This document shows, one piece after another, positions 37,457-46,068 of a DNA stretch of 64,000 nt. Under the pieces are notes generated by a model. The model was not told the origin of the DNA. It saw only the letters and a list, made by a program, of their open reading frames with translations, and ran no database searches. The stretch is from an uncultured Gammaproteobacteria bacterium (GTDB lineage: Bacteria > Pseudomonadota > Gammaproteobacteria > Arenicellales > Poriferihabitantaceae). The stretch covers positions 1 through 64,000 of the forward strand of contig CAMYNW010000017.1 in NCBI GenBank assembly GCA_947259885.1, given 5' to 3'. Position numbers and translations under genes: made by a program. Each line of letters begins with the position of its first letter. The first letter of the stretch is position 1.

Positions 37457-38764
37457 CTATTGAAGACCGTATATATGCTTTAACTCTTGATTGAGAATTT
37501 CAGCAACAGTTTCGGCATTTGCCGGATCCTGCGCCAGAAAATCCATATTTCCCCTTAAGTTATCCATTGCCGACCTATCCATCGTATTCAACATTGCAAG
37601 ATTTGCATCGGCCGCTACCCAGGCGCCCAGTGTCTGATAAATCTTGAACTTGACCTGCTGGTCGATTAACGGTGGGTCCGTGGTCGCCCACTTCACGAGG
37701 AACGATTTATATTCAGCACTTATTTCCGCAGCCTGGGGCTCGTTTTCGGGCAAAGAAAAGAGCGCCCATTCCGAGATACCTTGCGCATTGATCACGCTCA
37801 CTGGTCTTTGAGCAGTGCCAAGGGACCGAGAAAGCTCAACCACTTGAACATTAAGGAAATCTTCGAGCTCGGACAGACTTAACACCCCATCATTACTTAT
37901 ATCTGCATCTCGCGTGTCCATGGCCCGAATCAACGCTTCGGTAAAAATCCCATTTTGATATTCTGCATGCTCGAACGCCTGATCCCTTGCAGCTGCCAGG
38001 ATTGCGATACCTTGGGACTGGTTACCACCGAGGGATTGTAATTCCTGTACAGGCAGTGCACCCCTGGAAATATTTGCTTCTATCCCAGCAGAGTCGCGAG
38101 CCAATCCAAGCTGAGGAGCATCAAAACTCATATCACCGCTAAAGCAATGATCGAGCAACACCAGTTTTTTACTAGCCTTGATATCGCCGATGTAATCCAT
38201 AAGGTGAGACAGTCGTATGCCGTTATGATCCAGATTCGATAATTTAGTATCGTAAGTGAGCCAGAATGTATGTTCTATCTGCGCATCTCGCATACCGTGC
38301 CCTGCGAAGAACAATATGAACGAGTCTTCTTCGGTAATGATTTCCCGTAGCTGAACAAATGCGGAGATAATATCCTGCCGTTCAGCCTTCTCATCTATTA
38401 ATGAAATAACCTTATAGCCCTTAGCTTCAAGAGACACCTTAAGGTCGCGGGCATCGTCATCTGGAAATCCAAGTGGAATGATCCCTTCCCTGGTCGCGAC
38501 GTAATCGTAATTACTAATCCCGATAACCAAAGCATAGTTTTCCGCATGGGAAGCTGTGCTAGAAAACAGCTGAAGAGCCGCGAAAAAAAACAGAAATTGC
38601 GTTAATGCAAAAACACGGTTGAAGATCACGGATATACCAATACGTAAACGATGGCATGCATCATCAATTTGATCAGGTGACGAGGGACGGGAGCTTTGAA
38701 TATTTGTACATAGAACCCCCTGCAAGAGCAGGCCCCACAATCTTGGAACTACATCCCGCTTCAT
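37457..38764 (-). CDS. Exported caspase-family (C14) protein with EF-hand-like loop
   Basis: Caspase-family protein with the dyad intact: His in LFFAGHG and Cys in LLDHCFSG, 51 residues apart (His156 and Cys207 from the start chosen). The domain opens with NYALVIGISNYDY. The loop DISNDGVLSLSELEDFL has EF-hand spacing. The start is uncertain. The ATG at 38764 follows AAGGAAG and gives 435 residues, but a hydrophobic signal-like stretch (FALTQFLFFFAALQLFSS) lies 47 residues in; a GTG at 38629 would place it at the N terminus. It is first in a tight three-gene operon with the pseudocaspase and the caspase-subtilase. Confidence 0.82.
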   Translation of the reverse strand: MKRDVVPRLWGLLLQGVLCTNIQSSRPSSPDQIDDACHRLRIGISVIFNRVFALTQFLFFFAALQLFSSTASHAENYALVIGISNYDYVATREGIIPLGFPDDDARDLKVSLEAKGYKVISLIDEKAERQDIISAFVQLREIITEEDSFILFFAGHGMRDAQIEHTFWLTYDTKLSNLDHNGIRLSHLMDYIGDIKASKKLVLLDHCFSGDMSFDAPQLGLARDSAGIEANISRGALPVQELQSLGGNQSQGIAILAAARDQAFEHAEYQNGIFTEALIRAMDTRDADISNDGVLSLSELEDFLNVQVVELSRSLGTAQRPVSVINAQGISEWALFSLPENEPQAAEISAEYKSFLVKWATTDPPLIDQQVKFKIYQTLGAWVAADANLAMLNTMDRSAMDNLRGNMDFLAQDPANAETVAEILNQELKHIYGLQ

Positions 38765-38882
38765 ATTTCTTCCTTCGAACCGTGCTTTTATTCTTCCAGC
38801 CGTCATCTTGCCCTCTTGGCAAAAATAACCGACTTTTCAATTTACTCCTTCATATTTTCACTGTCAATTTGTTCTTATCGTG

Positions 38883-38946
38883 AATAGTGCACACTATTAC
38901 AGAAACAATTTGAAACAAATTGAAACAATTCTGTTTTGAATTGTTT
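38883..38946. promoter_or_regulatory. Operator-like cluster of palindromes and 10-bp phased repeats
   Basis: Three features lie in 64 bases. AATAGTG-CA-CACTATT (38883-38898) is a perfect 16-bp palindrome. The unit GAAACAATTT, GAAACAAATT, GAAACAATTC runs three times in tandem with 10-bp spacing (38902-38931). AAACAATTC and GAATTGTTT form a 9-bp inverted repeat around six bases (38923-38946). The block sits upstream of the caspase operon, between it and the divergent plus-strand operon. Confidence 0.55.
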
Positions 38947-39026
38947 TTCGTTAGTTCTATTTATCTGTCTGTTCAGTGCCATTTCTGAAATAACTTCTAT
39001 TTAGTCAGCATCGTGTCAATACGTTT

Positions 39027-39042
39027 TGTGGAATAAGTCACA
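39027..39042. promoter_or_regulatory. CRP-like site in the divergent caspase control region
   Basis: TGTGG-AATAAG-TCACA matches TGTGA-N6-TCACA with one mismatch. The spacer AATAAG is nearly identical to the AATAGG spacer of the site ahead of the peroxidase operon, and flanking bases are also similar. It lies about 260 bases upstream of one caspase operon and 290 bases upstream of the divergent one. Confidence 0.5.
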
Positions 39043-39330
39043 TTAATGCACAGGATGTTGTGGTAGAACTGTATGTCTCGCGTCTTTAAAGTCAAACAAC
39101 GCAAACTCGCGATGGCGCATTTATAGTTTGTTATTTTCTTGTGCGACGTTTGCATGTTTATTGACAACTCTTGAAGACAAGAGGATGATGATACGACGTA
39201 AAGTTGTAATGGGATGTAAAAGGAAGTCCCGAACTAGCATAACTAGTGCGGATCTTAATATTATAAATACGGTTGTTGTCGTTGAGTAATTAGATGCAAT
39301 CATCGACAACTTTATATGGGGACCAAGCTT

Positions 39331-39744
39331 ATGAAGATTGGTTACTTCTCAGCAGTTACGTTGCTCTTGGTGATAGCTGGACTATCCACACTGGCTTCCT
39401 GTGGTTCCGGCGAGCCCGATTTTACAACTGGTAGCGGTTCCGCCAGTCAAAATACCGCGGGTAACACCACTACGGCTTCTAGTTCGACCGGGTCAACAAC
39501 CACCCCGTCTTCAGCAACAACATCGACTACGCCAATTACACCAACTTTCAGCTGCCCGAATGGCGGCGCATTGACAGGGCAAATGTGCAAGTGCAGCAGC
39601 ACACAAAGAGCGCTAAACAACAGCTGCCAAGGACCTCCTCAATTCCTGCCAAATTCGATGACTCTGCACCCTACATCGACAAATTGCACATCCTGCCACG
39701 CAGATGGATCTGTAGGTGGGCAATACCCCGCGGTGAGCACGTGA
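39331..39744 (+). CDS. Lipoprotein with single CxxCH haem motif
   Basis: About 137 residues from the ATG at 39331, which follows GGGGA at good spacing. A lipobox (TLASC) ends the signal peptide. The mature protein has a Ser/Thr/Asn-rich linker of about 50 residues, a Cys-rich section (CPNGGALTGQMCKC) and, near the C terminus, CTSCHADG, a c-type haem-binding motif. It looks like a surface or periplasmic electron carrier on a flexible tether. It is the first gene of a plus-strand set reaching to 43239. Confidence 0.7.
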   Translation: MKIGYFSAVTLLLVIAGLSTLASCGSGEPDFTTGSGSASQNTAGNTTTASSSTGSTTTPSSATTSTTPITPTFSCPNGGALTGQMCKCSSTQRALNNSCQGPPQFLPNSMTLHPTSTNCTSCHADGSVGGQYPAVST

Positions 39745-39776
39745 GTTTTACTAACCCAATTGAATAGAATGCAGAA

Positions 39777-40307
39777 ATGAATTTTGCAAGGGTAACAACG
39801 AACGTATATAGCCAAATTAAAGTACTTGCCGTGTCTTTTACTTTACTGACATTATTTGCTTGCAATCAGAACTCTTCAGATACGGGTGCCGGTGGCGCAA
39901 AAAGTACGAATGGATTCAACATCCTATTAAGTCAAACGTTCACACACCCAAGGTGCGCGAACTGCCACGGTTTTGATGAAGGAAATACTGTCGCATCGCG
40001 TCACTCGTCGCTAGGCCGTTCTTCCGATTGTCAAAGCTGTCATGATGTGCCCACGTGGCGCGCACCGTTTCGTAGTTTCAGTTTTTCTAAACTTTCGAGC
40101 ATACAGATATGTCAGGGCGCCAAAAATCGCTCGAGCAGCGATATCTCCTTGTTGAAACAACATCTGATCGAAGATCCGTTAATATTATGGGCTGTAAACT
40201 CAGCATTTACACAGGGAATACAATTTGACCGGGCACCGCCTGGATCAGCCAGCGCATGGATCGCAATTGTAAACACCTGGTTAAATAACGGCGCAATTTG
40301 CGATTAG
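39777..40307 (+). CDS. Lipoprotein with two CxxCH haem motifs
   Basis: A 176-residue protein with a signal peptide ending in a lipobox (LFAC), then HPRCANCHGF and SSDCQSCHDV, two c-type haem motifs about 30 residues apart. The C-terminal half contains AWIAIVNTWLNNGAICD, similar in style to the end of small cytochrome domains in copper-oxidase or Isoquinoline-type operons, though I cannot name the family. It follows the single-haem lipoprotein gene by about 30 bases, suggesting a short envelope electron-transfer pair. Confidence 0.7.
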   Translation: MNFARVTTNVYSQIKVLAVSFTLLTLFACNQNSSDTGAGGAKSTNGFNILLSQTFTHPRCANCHGFDEGNTVASRHSSLGRSSDCQSCHDVPTWRAPFRSFSFSKLSSIQICQGAKNRSSSDISLLKQHLIEDPLILWAVNSAFTQGIQFDRAPPGSASAWIAIVNTWLNNGAICD

Positions 40308-40317
40308 GATGCCTCTT

Positions 40318-41079
40318 ATGAAAAAACATATAAAGAGTCTAGTCGCAATGTCGTCTCTACTGACTGGGGCACTATCAGCATACGAGGTCCATTCAGAGCA
40401 GCGGCAAACTGACTACAATCTCAACGTAAAGCTCGCCTCTCAATATATATTTCGTGGTATCGCACAATCGGACGGAGAGCCTGTTATTCAAGGTGATTTC
40501 TCATTGTTTACGCCAGTTAATATCTATGCCGGATTGTGGGCGTCTAACGTCAAGAAGCCCTGGGGAGGGGTGTATAACAAAGTAGGAGGCGATGAAGATT
40601 TTGAGTATGACCTCTATATTGGTTACCTGGGCAGCATCCCATCAAAGACAGGCGGCCCGGATTTCAAGTACGACATTGGGCTCATTCGCTATGGTTTTGA
40701 GGACGACCCTGACGATTTAACCTGGTCGGAAGCTTATATTGGGGTTTCTCAGTCAGGCTTTTCGGCGAAATATTCTACGCGGATAGCGGGCGCCAAGATG
40801 GGCCAGTATGTTGAGGCACGCTTTAACGGTTCAGTAAAGAATCTCTTTAAATATTCGATACATGCCGGGCACTACTTTTTGGACCAAAGATTACGCGGTT
40901 TCGACGACTACAGCGATTTTTCTATAGGGATCACCAAAACATACAAAGAGTTTGACTTCAATTTAACTTTCTTTCAAAACGACGAAGATGGAGAGGGTCG
41001 TTATTTAGACGTTGCTGATAATCGTTTTGTATTTGCTGTCTCCAGAAATTTCAACTTGAATCGAACATTAAACCAATGA
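40318..41079 (+). CDS. TorF-family putative porin
   Basis: About 253 residues with a signal peptide. The opening barrel strand LASQYIFRGIAQSDGEPVIQG and the next ones (YAGLWASNV, FEYDLYIGYLG) are typical of the TorF/TIGR02001-like outer-membrane proteins. I start at the ATG at 40318, which follows AGGATG; a start three codons earlier is possible. Its stop overlaps the ATG of the next gene. It may provide a passage through the outer membrane for a substrate of this island (inference). Confidence 0.8.
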   Translation: MKKHIKSLVAMSSLLTGALSAYEVHSEQRQTDYNLNVKLASQYIFRGIAQSDGEPVIQGDFSLFTPVNIYAGLWASNVKKPWGGVYNKVGGDEDFEYDLYIGYLGSIPSKTGGPDFKYDIGLIRYGFEDDPDDLTWSEAYIGVSQSGFSAKYSTRIAGAKMGQYVEARFNGSVKNLFKYSIHAGHYFLDQRLRGFDDYSDFSIGITKTYKEFDFNLTFFQNDEDGEGRYLDVADNRFVFAVSRNFNLNRTLNQ

Positions 41080-41861
41080 AAAAATACATACTAAGATTTG
41101 CGCTTGTGATACTACCCGTAGCAACGATTACTTCGTGCGAAACCGCGCCGAACTTCGTGTCAACTGAAGGCGCTTCACTGTCCCACATTCACATAGGTCA
41201 TACCTTAACCGCTTGGCCAGATACACCTGACCAACAAGGTTTGTTCCAGACCGCAGAGAATCTAGCAAACGAGTCGGCCAGGCGTATAGTTGCATTAGAC
41301 AACCAGATTGAGAGAGAACCCCAAACTTTTTCAACGACACAGGTCACTAACGAGGTTAATAAAATTTCAGCGTTAGTGAGTACACCATCCGATTCGAAGA
41401 GCTATAGTGTCACAAGTTCACTGAAAAAGGCGATCGACCATATTAACTACGCTAAAGAGAGCGACGACGCCTCCAGAAATGTAATAGAGGGTGCAAGCTA
41501 CTTTGAACAAAATTCAGTCGGCATTTTTAAGCGCGCCGCAGTATTTGAAAATATTGCGACAAATATTCAAAGCGACCAGGAAAGAAGCGAAATTGGCCAA
41601 TCAGTTAACAATCTGCGCGTGATTATTGTTCAAATTCTTGAAGGTGCCGATATAGACAAGGACGGTACGATTGGAAGCTCTCCAAATGAATATGGTTTGG
41701 GACAGCTTCGAGATCACCTGGCAGGGGTGATTGGTAATGAATACCCAGCTTATCGTCCTTATCCGAAAAAAGTTCTATTTGGGGTTCTAAAACTAAAGAG
41801 CGGCACGCAATCTTTCTCTGGATCAGGGGCCAGCGGCAGTTATGGTAGATACTCTTATTAA
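41076..41861 (+). CDS. Lipoprotein of unknown function
   Basis: A 261-residue protein with a signal peptide and lipobox (TITSC near residue 21). The body is helical, with SARRIVALDNQIEREP and several heptad-like stretches. A loop ADIDKDGTIGSSPNEYG at about residues 190-206 has calcium-loop spacing. It overlaps the porin gene by four bases (ATGA) and the next caspase gene by 20 bases, so the three are translationally linked. No family recognised. Confidence 0.65.
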   Translation: MKKYILRFALVILPVATITSCETAPNFVSTEGASLSHIHIGHTLTAWPDTPDQQGLFQTAENLANESARRIVALDNQIEREPQTFSTTQVTNEVNKISALVSTPSDSKSYSVTSSLKKAIDHINYAKESDDASRNVIEGASYFEQNSVGIFKRAAVFENIATNIQSDQERSEIGQSVNNLRVIIVQILEGADIDKDGTIGSSPNEYGLGQLRDHLAGVIGNEYPAYRPYPKKVLFGVLKLKSGTQSFSGSGASGSYGRYSY

Positions 41862-43239
41862 TAAATGGCGAGTTGGAATTAGATACGGACTTCTAAGCAC
41901 TGCTATAGCTGCAGCACTGCCCGGACAGGGAATAGCCGCCCTACCCGACTATATGGATTTAAATAGAGCGATTATTAATTGTCGGCAAGGAGTTTTCGAT
42001 GCACGTATTGGTGAAGAAGATTCTTTTATAGCCTGCAGTCAGTTGTACGAATCAGACCATAAACAAGTCTGGGTTTACCGTAAATACGCAGAGTTACTGC
42101 ATGGGAGGAGTCGACTAGAAGAAGCGGCAACTGTAGTAACCAAGGGTCTTGCTTTATTTCCCAACGACAGCGCTCTAAAAAGTCTACAGAAAACTGTTCG
42201 AGACGCAATATCAGAAGCGGAGTGGTTCGCAAAAAAGAAAATCATTGATAGCTCGTCGTCGAGTGCTTCTGAGAACAAAACAATGGCGGACTGCGAGGTA
42301 CTTCTCGGCATTCCAGGTATGAAGCTGCCGGAGGAGTGCATCAGCGAGCTTACCGATCAATCGATCAGCGATAAAGAGCTAGAGTCTGCAGAAGTGAAGG
42401 TGAAGATAAACGACCAAGAAGTCGTTGATAAACCTGCTGAACCGGCACCACCGGAGATAATTGAGGAGGAAGGTGCTCATAGAGGCGCTGTTGACGTTGC
42501 ATCCGAACTCAAAGATCAGTCAATCAGTTTTGGCGAGTACCACGCTTTAGTAATAGGGAACAATAAGTATTCGCATTTCACTGATCTAAAAACGGCAGTA
42601 AATGACGCCAAGTCTGTTTCAGATCTGCTTAAAAATCGCTATGGCTTTAAAGTCACCCCTCTAATTAATGCATCCCGTTCGAAAATAATCTCGGCTTTAT
42701 CCAAATTGCGTAAAAATCTACGTCCAACGGATAATTTGCTAATTTATTATGCGGGACATGGAAGTATTGACAACATCACTAACCGTGGCTATTGGCTACC
42801 TGTTGATGCCGAAATAGATAATCCAGCAAACTGGATCGCGAATGATGATATTACTACCCAGTTGAAGGCGATGCGTGCTAAACATGTCCTGGTAGTTGCC
42901 GACTCATGTTATTCCGCCTCATTGACACGAAATGTTGATCTGGATTTGCGAACCGGAGGACAGGCGGAATGGATCAAACGCATGGTTACAAGGCGTTCCC
43001 GTACGGTATTGACTTCGGGAGGTCTTGAACCAGTGGCAGATTCTGGACAGAATAATCACTCGGTGTTTGCCAATGCATTCATTGAGGAACTGAGTACCAA
43101 CCAGGACATCATTGACATGGATGCATTAGCGAAATCGATTAAACGACGCGTAGTACTGAGGGCAAGGCAAACACCTGTCTATTCCGATATTCTATACACG
43201 GATCACGACGACGGCGATTTTATTTTTAATCCAGAATAA
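41842..43239 (+). CDS. Exported caspase-family protein with N-terminal TPR-like region
   Basis: A 465-residue protein. After a hydrophobic signal-like N terminus (to about residue 33) comes a TPR-like helical region (VWVYRKYAELLHGRSRLEEA, residues about 70-120), an acidic linker, and a C-terminal caspase domain from about residue 230. The domain opens with YHALVIGNNKYSHF; His306 in YYAGHG and Cys356 in VADSCYSAS are intact. Domain order is reversed relative to the protein at 22281. It overlaps the preceding lipoprotein gene by 20 bases. Confidence 0.85.
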   Translation: MVDTLINKWRVGIRYGLLSTAIAAALPGQGIAALPDYMDLNRAIINCRQGVFDARIGEEDSFIACSQLYESDHKQVWVYRKYAELLHGRSRLEEAATVVTKGLALFPNDSALKSLQKTVRDAISEAEWFAKKKIIDSSSSSASENKTMADCEVLLGIPGMKLPEECISELTDQSISDKELESAEVKVKINDQEVVDKPAEPAPPEIIEEEGAHRGAVDVASELKDQSISFGEYHALVIGNNKYSHFTDLKTAVNDAKSVSDLLKNRYGFKVTPLINASRSKIISALSKLRKNLRPTDNLLIYYAGHGSIDNITNRGYWLPVDAEIDNPANWIANDDITTQLKAMRAKHVLVVADSCYSASLTRNVDLDLRTGGQAEWIKRMVTRRSRTVLTSGGLEPVADSGQNNHSVFANAFIEELSTNQDIIDMDALAKSIKRRVVLRARQTPVYSDILYTDHDDGDFIFNPE

Positions 43240-43264
43240 ATATTAATTTCGTTTCATTATTTTT

Positions 43265-43330
43265 TAAGTGTAGAAGTTGGAATCTGATCAAACAATATAG
43301 ATAGCCAGTTCCAACCTGATCAGACAACTT
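43265..43330. repeat. Imperfect hairpin and left copy of an inverted repeat pair
   Basis: AAGTTG-gaa-TCTGATCA (43274-43290) pairs with TGATCAGA-CAACTT (43317-43330) with a three-base bulge, forming a 14-bp stem. Overlapping it, the 24-base TAAGTGTAGAAG...CTGAT block (43265-43288) recurs in reverse orientation at 47458-47481 with one mismatch. It lies just after the TPR-caspase gene. Confidence 0.5.
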
Positions 43331-43467
43331 GACGTATATCTAGATTTCTCGATAACGGTCGTTAAATAAATCGGGCTGGAAGGCAAGTTGATACTCTGAA
43401 CGGATGTTGAGAGAAAAAAGTGTGCCGATAAATCATACATCCGGGCCGACTGAAATTCTCGAATTTC

Positions 43468-44002
43468 CTAGCCTGTATTTTTCAACCATTTGGCAAGATT
43501 CATGAACTGCCAGCTCATGGCTAGAGCCCCAACGAAAACCCAGATTACCAATGGAATCGTTCCGCCGCCGGTACGATCTAGTATGTCGACGTTTCTAAAG
43601 ATGAGATTTAAGCCATCCATAGCCATCCCAGCTCCACTAGAAGCAGATGCGACAATAATAATCATGTCAAATACTGCCAATGTAATGCCTGCACCAATCA
43701 CCGCACCTGCAGCCATAACTATAGTGCCCATATTGCCATTAAGACCAATGGCACTAGCAATCAGGCCGGCCTATCAATGAACCAAGTCCGATCCCAATTA
43801 AAATTCTTCGAAATGGCTCTGTGTAATGCGCTGCTCCCGCAAACAAAACGCCGCCGCCAAGCCCAAACAAAAGCTTAATTAGACTCAGTTCAACTTCACC
43901 GGAACCAGTTAGCAACGTCCCCATCCAGTAACCAACTCCAATTCCAAAAAACGCATAGAACACGGGTAAAAAAACATAGAATAGAAACGAACCGAATCCC
44001 AT
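43468..44002 (-). pseudogene. Frameshifted small polytopic membrane protein gene
   Basis: Two minus-strand frames, 43754-44002 and the one ending at 43468, read as one protein broken by a single extra base. The upstream part runs FRRILIGIGLGSLI and then GRPDC-stop; deleting one base in GGCCGGCC at 43764-43771 gives LIGGLIASAIGLNGN, joining smoothly into the downstream frame. The restored product would be about 175-180 residues with five or so membrane helices rich in Gly. Function is unknown. It may be a true mutation or a sequencing error. Confidence 0.6.
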
Positions 44003-44247
44003 AGCCCCAAGACCGCGGATCAGTTAAAGACCATTAATGACGTACGTAAACTAGTTCACCTGTCTGGTAGTTGTTAGAATTTAGGTTGTTTATTTTCAAG
44101 TATGGTTTCGTCACATCTAATACAAATGAAAATAAGTATTTGGCACGTAATATTTAATAGCAAGACGATAATTGATGCGCACAAAACGACGGGGCAAAAT
44201 ATTCCGCGGGTCGGTATCACTGGCTGCTGCGGCATTCAGCGTAAAAA
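44003..44247. other. Intergenic region
   Basis: No gene or clear regulatory structure is seen; the sequence contains an AT-rich section that may hold the terB promoter. Confidence 0.4.
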
Positions 44248-44700
44248 ATGATTGACACACTCAAACGATTCTTCAATGCTAATGAAGGCACGCAACAATC
44301 GGCTATGCAACAGGAACAGGAAACGATTGTGGCAGTTTGTGCTCTGTTCCTGGAAATGGGTCGCATCGATCGGCCTTTCTCCGACCAGGAACTGGAACAC
44401 GTGCTGACGATAATAATTGAGAAATTTGATCTTTCCAGGGAGCTTGCCGACGCTTTGATACAAGAAGCGGATCATGAGCTGGAGAATAGCGTCGATCTCT
44501 GGCAGTTTGCCCGGGTCATAAACGAAACTTTCAGTAATGAGAAAAAATTAAAACTAATCGAGCGCCTGTGGGAGGTCGTATACGTTGACGGGCAGATGGA
44601 CAGTCACGAACGTTATTTGATGAACAAGCTTTCGAAACTCCTGCGCATTTCACATAAACAGTTGATCAATCTCAAACTCCAAGTATTGCATAGCAGGTGA
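44248..44700 (+). CDS. TerB-like tellurite-resistance/DjlA-type protein
   Basis: A 150-residue all-alpha protein of the TerB superfamily. The acidic helical pattern VAVCALFLEMGRIDRPFSDQE in the first half and LWEVVYVDGQMDSHERYLM in the second half are the two metal-binding repeats typical of TerB and the DjlA N-terminal domain. No signal peptide. It stands alone among decayed sequence, without other ter genes, so a role in tellurite resistance is not supported by context. Confidence 0.8.
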   Translation: MIDTLKRFFNANEGTQQSAMQQEQETIVAVCALFLEMGRIDRPFSDQELEHVLTIIIEKFDLSRELADALIQEADHELENSVDLWQFARVINETFSNEKKLKLIERLWEVVYVDGQMDSHERYLMNKLSKLLRISHKQLINLKLQVLHSR

Positions 44701-44812
44701 AATTTTTTGATGTTCGCTTTTAATGTTTTCGGATTAATTCACACTTAGATCCGAACGCCAAAAGGTAAAATGCAAACTTGCAAATTTGACGGCTTAGGCC
44801 AAATTACGGCAG

Positions 44813-45192
44813 TTACCGGGTAAATCTGTGACAGTCTGCTTCGAAGCAGAACCGGGCCTCTAGATCATTCAGGCAGACGTCTGCTTTCCCGTTCATGATG
44901 CTTTTTTGAAACGCGCTTAGACGTTTGCGAACTGATAGTGGTTCGACAATTGTCGTCCACGAGTTCACGAGAAATTGAAATGAATTACTGATCTGACTCA
45001 AAGCCGTAAGAATTTGTTGCAATATGCCAAAAGTAATCGTTCCTGCAATTGAGGAAAGTATGTGATCCAGAAGATATTGAACAGCGAGCACACTAGAGCT
45101 AGATAAGCATAGAAACAGAGAAACTGATTCGTTACAAAATACCCAATTCCTGCTGTTGATGCGCTACCTTGTTCATAAAACCGAAGCCCCAA
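44813..45192 (-). pseudogene. SbmA/BacA-family transporter C-terminal remnant
   Basis: Two overlapping minus-strand frames together resemble the end of an SbmA/BacA-type peptide transporter. The downstream frame reads GTITFGILQQI, then SFQFLVNSWTTIVE and RKRLSAFQKSIM, which match the family's C-terminal signature. The upstream frame contributes LALVCSLFNIFWITYFPQL and joins at FPQL/IAG only through a frameshift. The N-terminal two thirds of the gene are absent. By-eye similarity is strong for the NSWTTIVE block. Confidence 0.6.
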
Positions 45193-45301
45193 TAGAGATC
45201 CGAAATAAGACCTAAAGATATTCTATACTATGTAACTTGGACTGGCCCAAACAATCGATACCCATAGAAATAATCTTGGTTTTGGTGTAGGAATGTAGGA
45301 A

Positions 45302-45421
45302 CCTTTTGACCACGTCATGGTCGAGTATGCGGATCGGTACGCCGATTGCACCGATAAGGACCACCCGCAGCTGATCGCAGTGATCGAGGAAGGCGTTATG
45401 GAAGTCATTCGCGACCTCTGA
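45302..45421 (+). pseudogene. DUF2252 C-terminal remnant
   Basis: A short plus-strand frame, preceded directly by a stop, reads PFDHVMVEYADRYADCTDKD then PQLIAVIEEG and ends at TGA. This matches the last 40 residues of DUF2252 proteins (FDxAxxEFAxxYADQxxxDH pattern). Nothing of the rest of the gene is present upstream. It is a fragment, not a functional gene. Confidence 0.5.
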
Positions 45422-45621
45422 AATCGGGTCAGCAACTAGAAAACACCGCAGGCGGTTAGCTCACCACGCTTCCAGCGGTTCGAGGTCTTCGACCCCGGCG
45501 CTTCTGGTGAATCTATGACCTTCTTCGCATCATCCTTGAAGACTGCCATTGTTTGCTGACCCTCCATCGGTGTTGGGCATTCCCAAACCTGTCGCTTAGC
45601 GCATTTTCGAGTTTTTTAGTT

Positions 45622-45819
45622 TTAAATAATCGATGTGGAGCCGTGCACCCGGGAAAGCGGGGTACTCAGACGCGCAGTTTTTTCATTTAACTTGCGCTGA
45701 AGAGTTCGGCTGCTCATGTTTAACCCTTCCGCCACTCTTATATCAGATACGCCGCCGTCTGGTAGCTGTTCGATTACGGCGGCCTTCACTACATCGTACG
45801 AATCCTTCCGTACTAAATT
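45622..45819 (-). pseudogene. AraC-type HTH remnant
   Basis: A minus-strand frame bounded by stops reads VKAAVIEQLPDGGV, SDIRVAEGLNMSSRTLQRKLNE, and then loses similarity. The VAxxLxMSxRTLQRxL pattern is the first helix-turn-helix of AraC/XylS regulators. The second HTH and the effector domain are missing, so this is a relic. Confidence 0.55.
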
Positions 45820-46068
45820 TCAATAAATGATAGTGTCCATTCCGTTGTCATGGACAGTGGACGCATTTGGGTACTTGTTCAATAATTTCTGACCCGTATC
45901 AGAATATTTCGCGCCACTGTATGGGTTCATTGACATGTTTCTACAAAATGGTATATGGCTTTAATTCCTATCCATTTGAATTCTTTACCGCCACGATTCC
46001 CGTCCTTGTTACGCCATCGGCATCGCGTTATCCTTTATGTGTTTTTGAGAACGAGCGGGAGCGGGATC

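Larger units (their letters stand above)
44701..45954. other. Decayed region between terB and the 46-kb gene
   Basis: About 1.25 kb without an intact gene. It holds the three gene fragments listed separately. A further open minus-strand frame around 45450-45600 (containing MAVFKDDAKKVIDSPEAPG) could not be assigned. No transposase frame or insertion-sequence ends were recognised. Confidence 0.6.

Noticed and set aside
43265..43330. Integron attC site
   Set aside because: The bulged hairpin recalls attC, but the core orientation RYYYAAC...GTTRRRY is absent and no integrase or cassette array is present.
45633..45830. Plus-strand open frame near 45.7 kb
   Set aside because: It is the shadow of the AraC-type HTH remnant on the minus strand.
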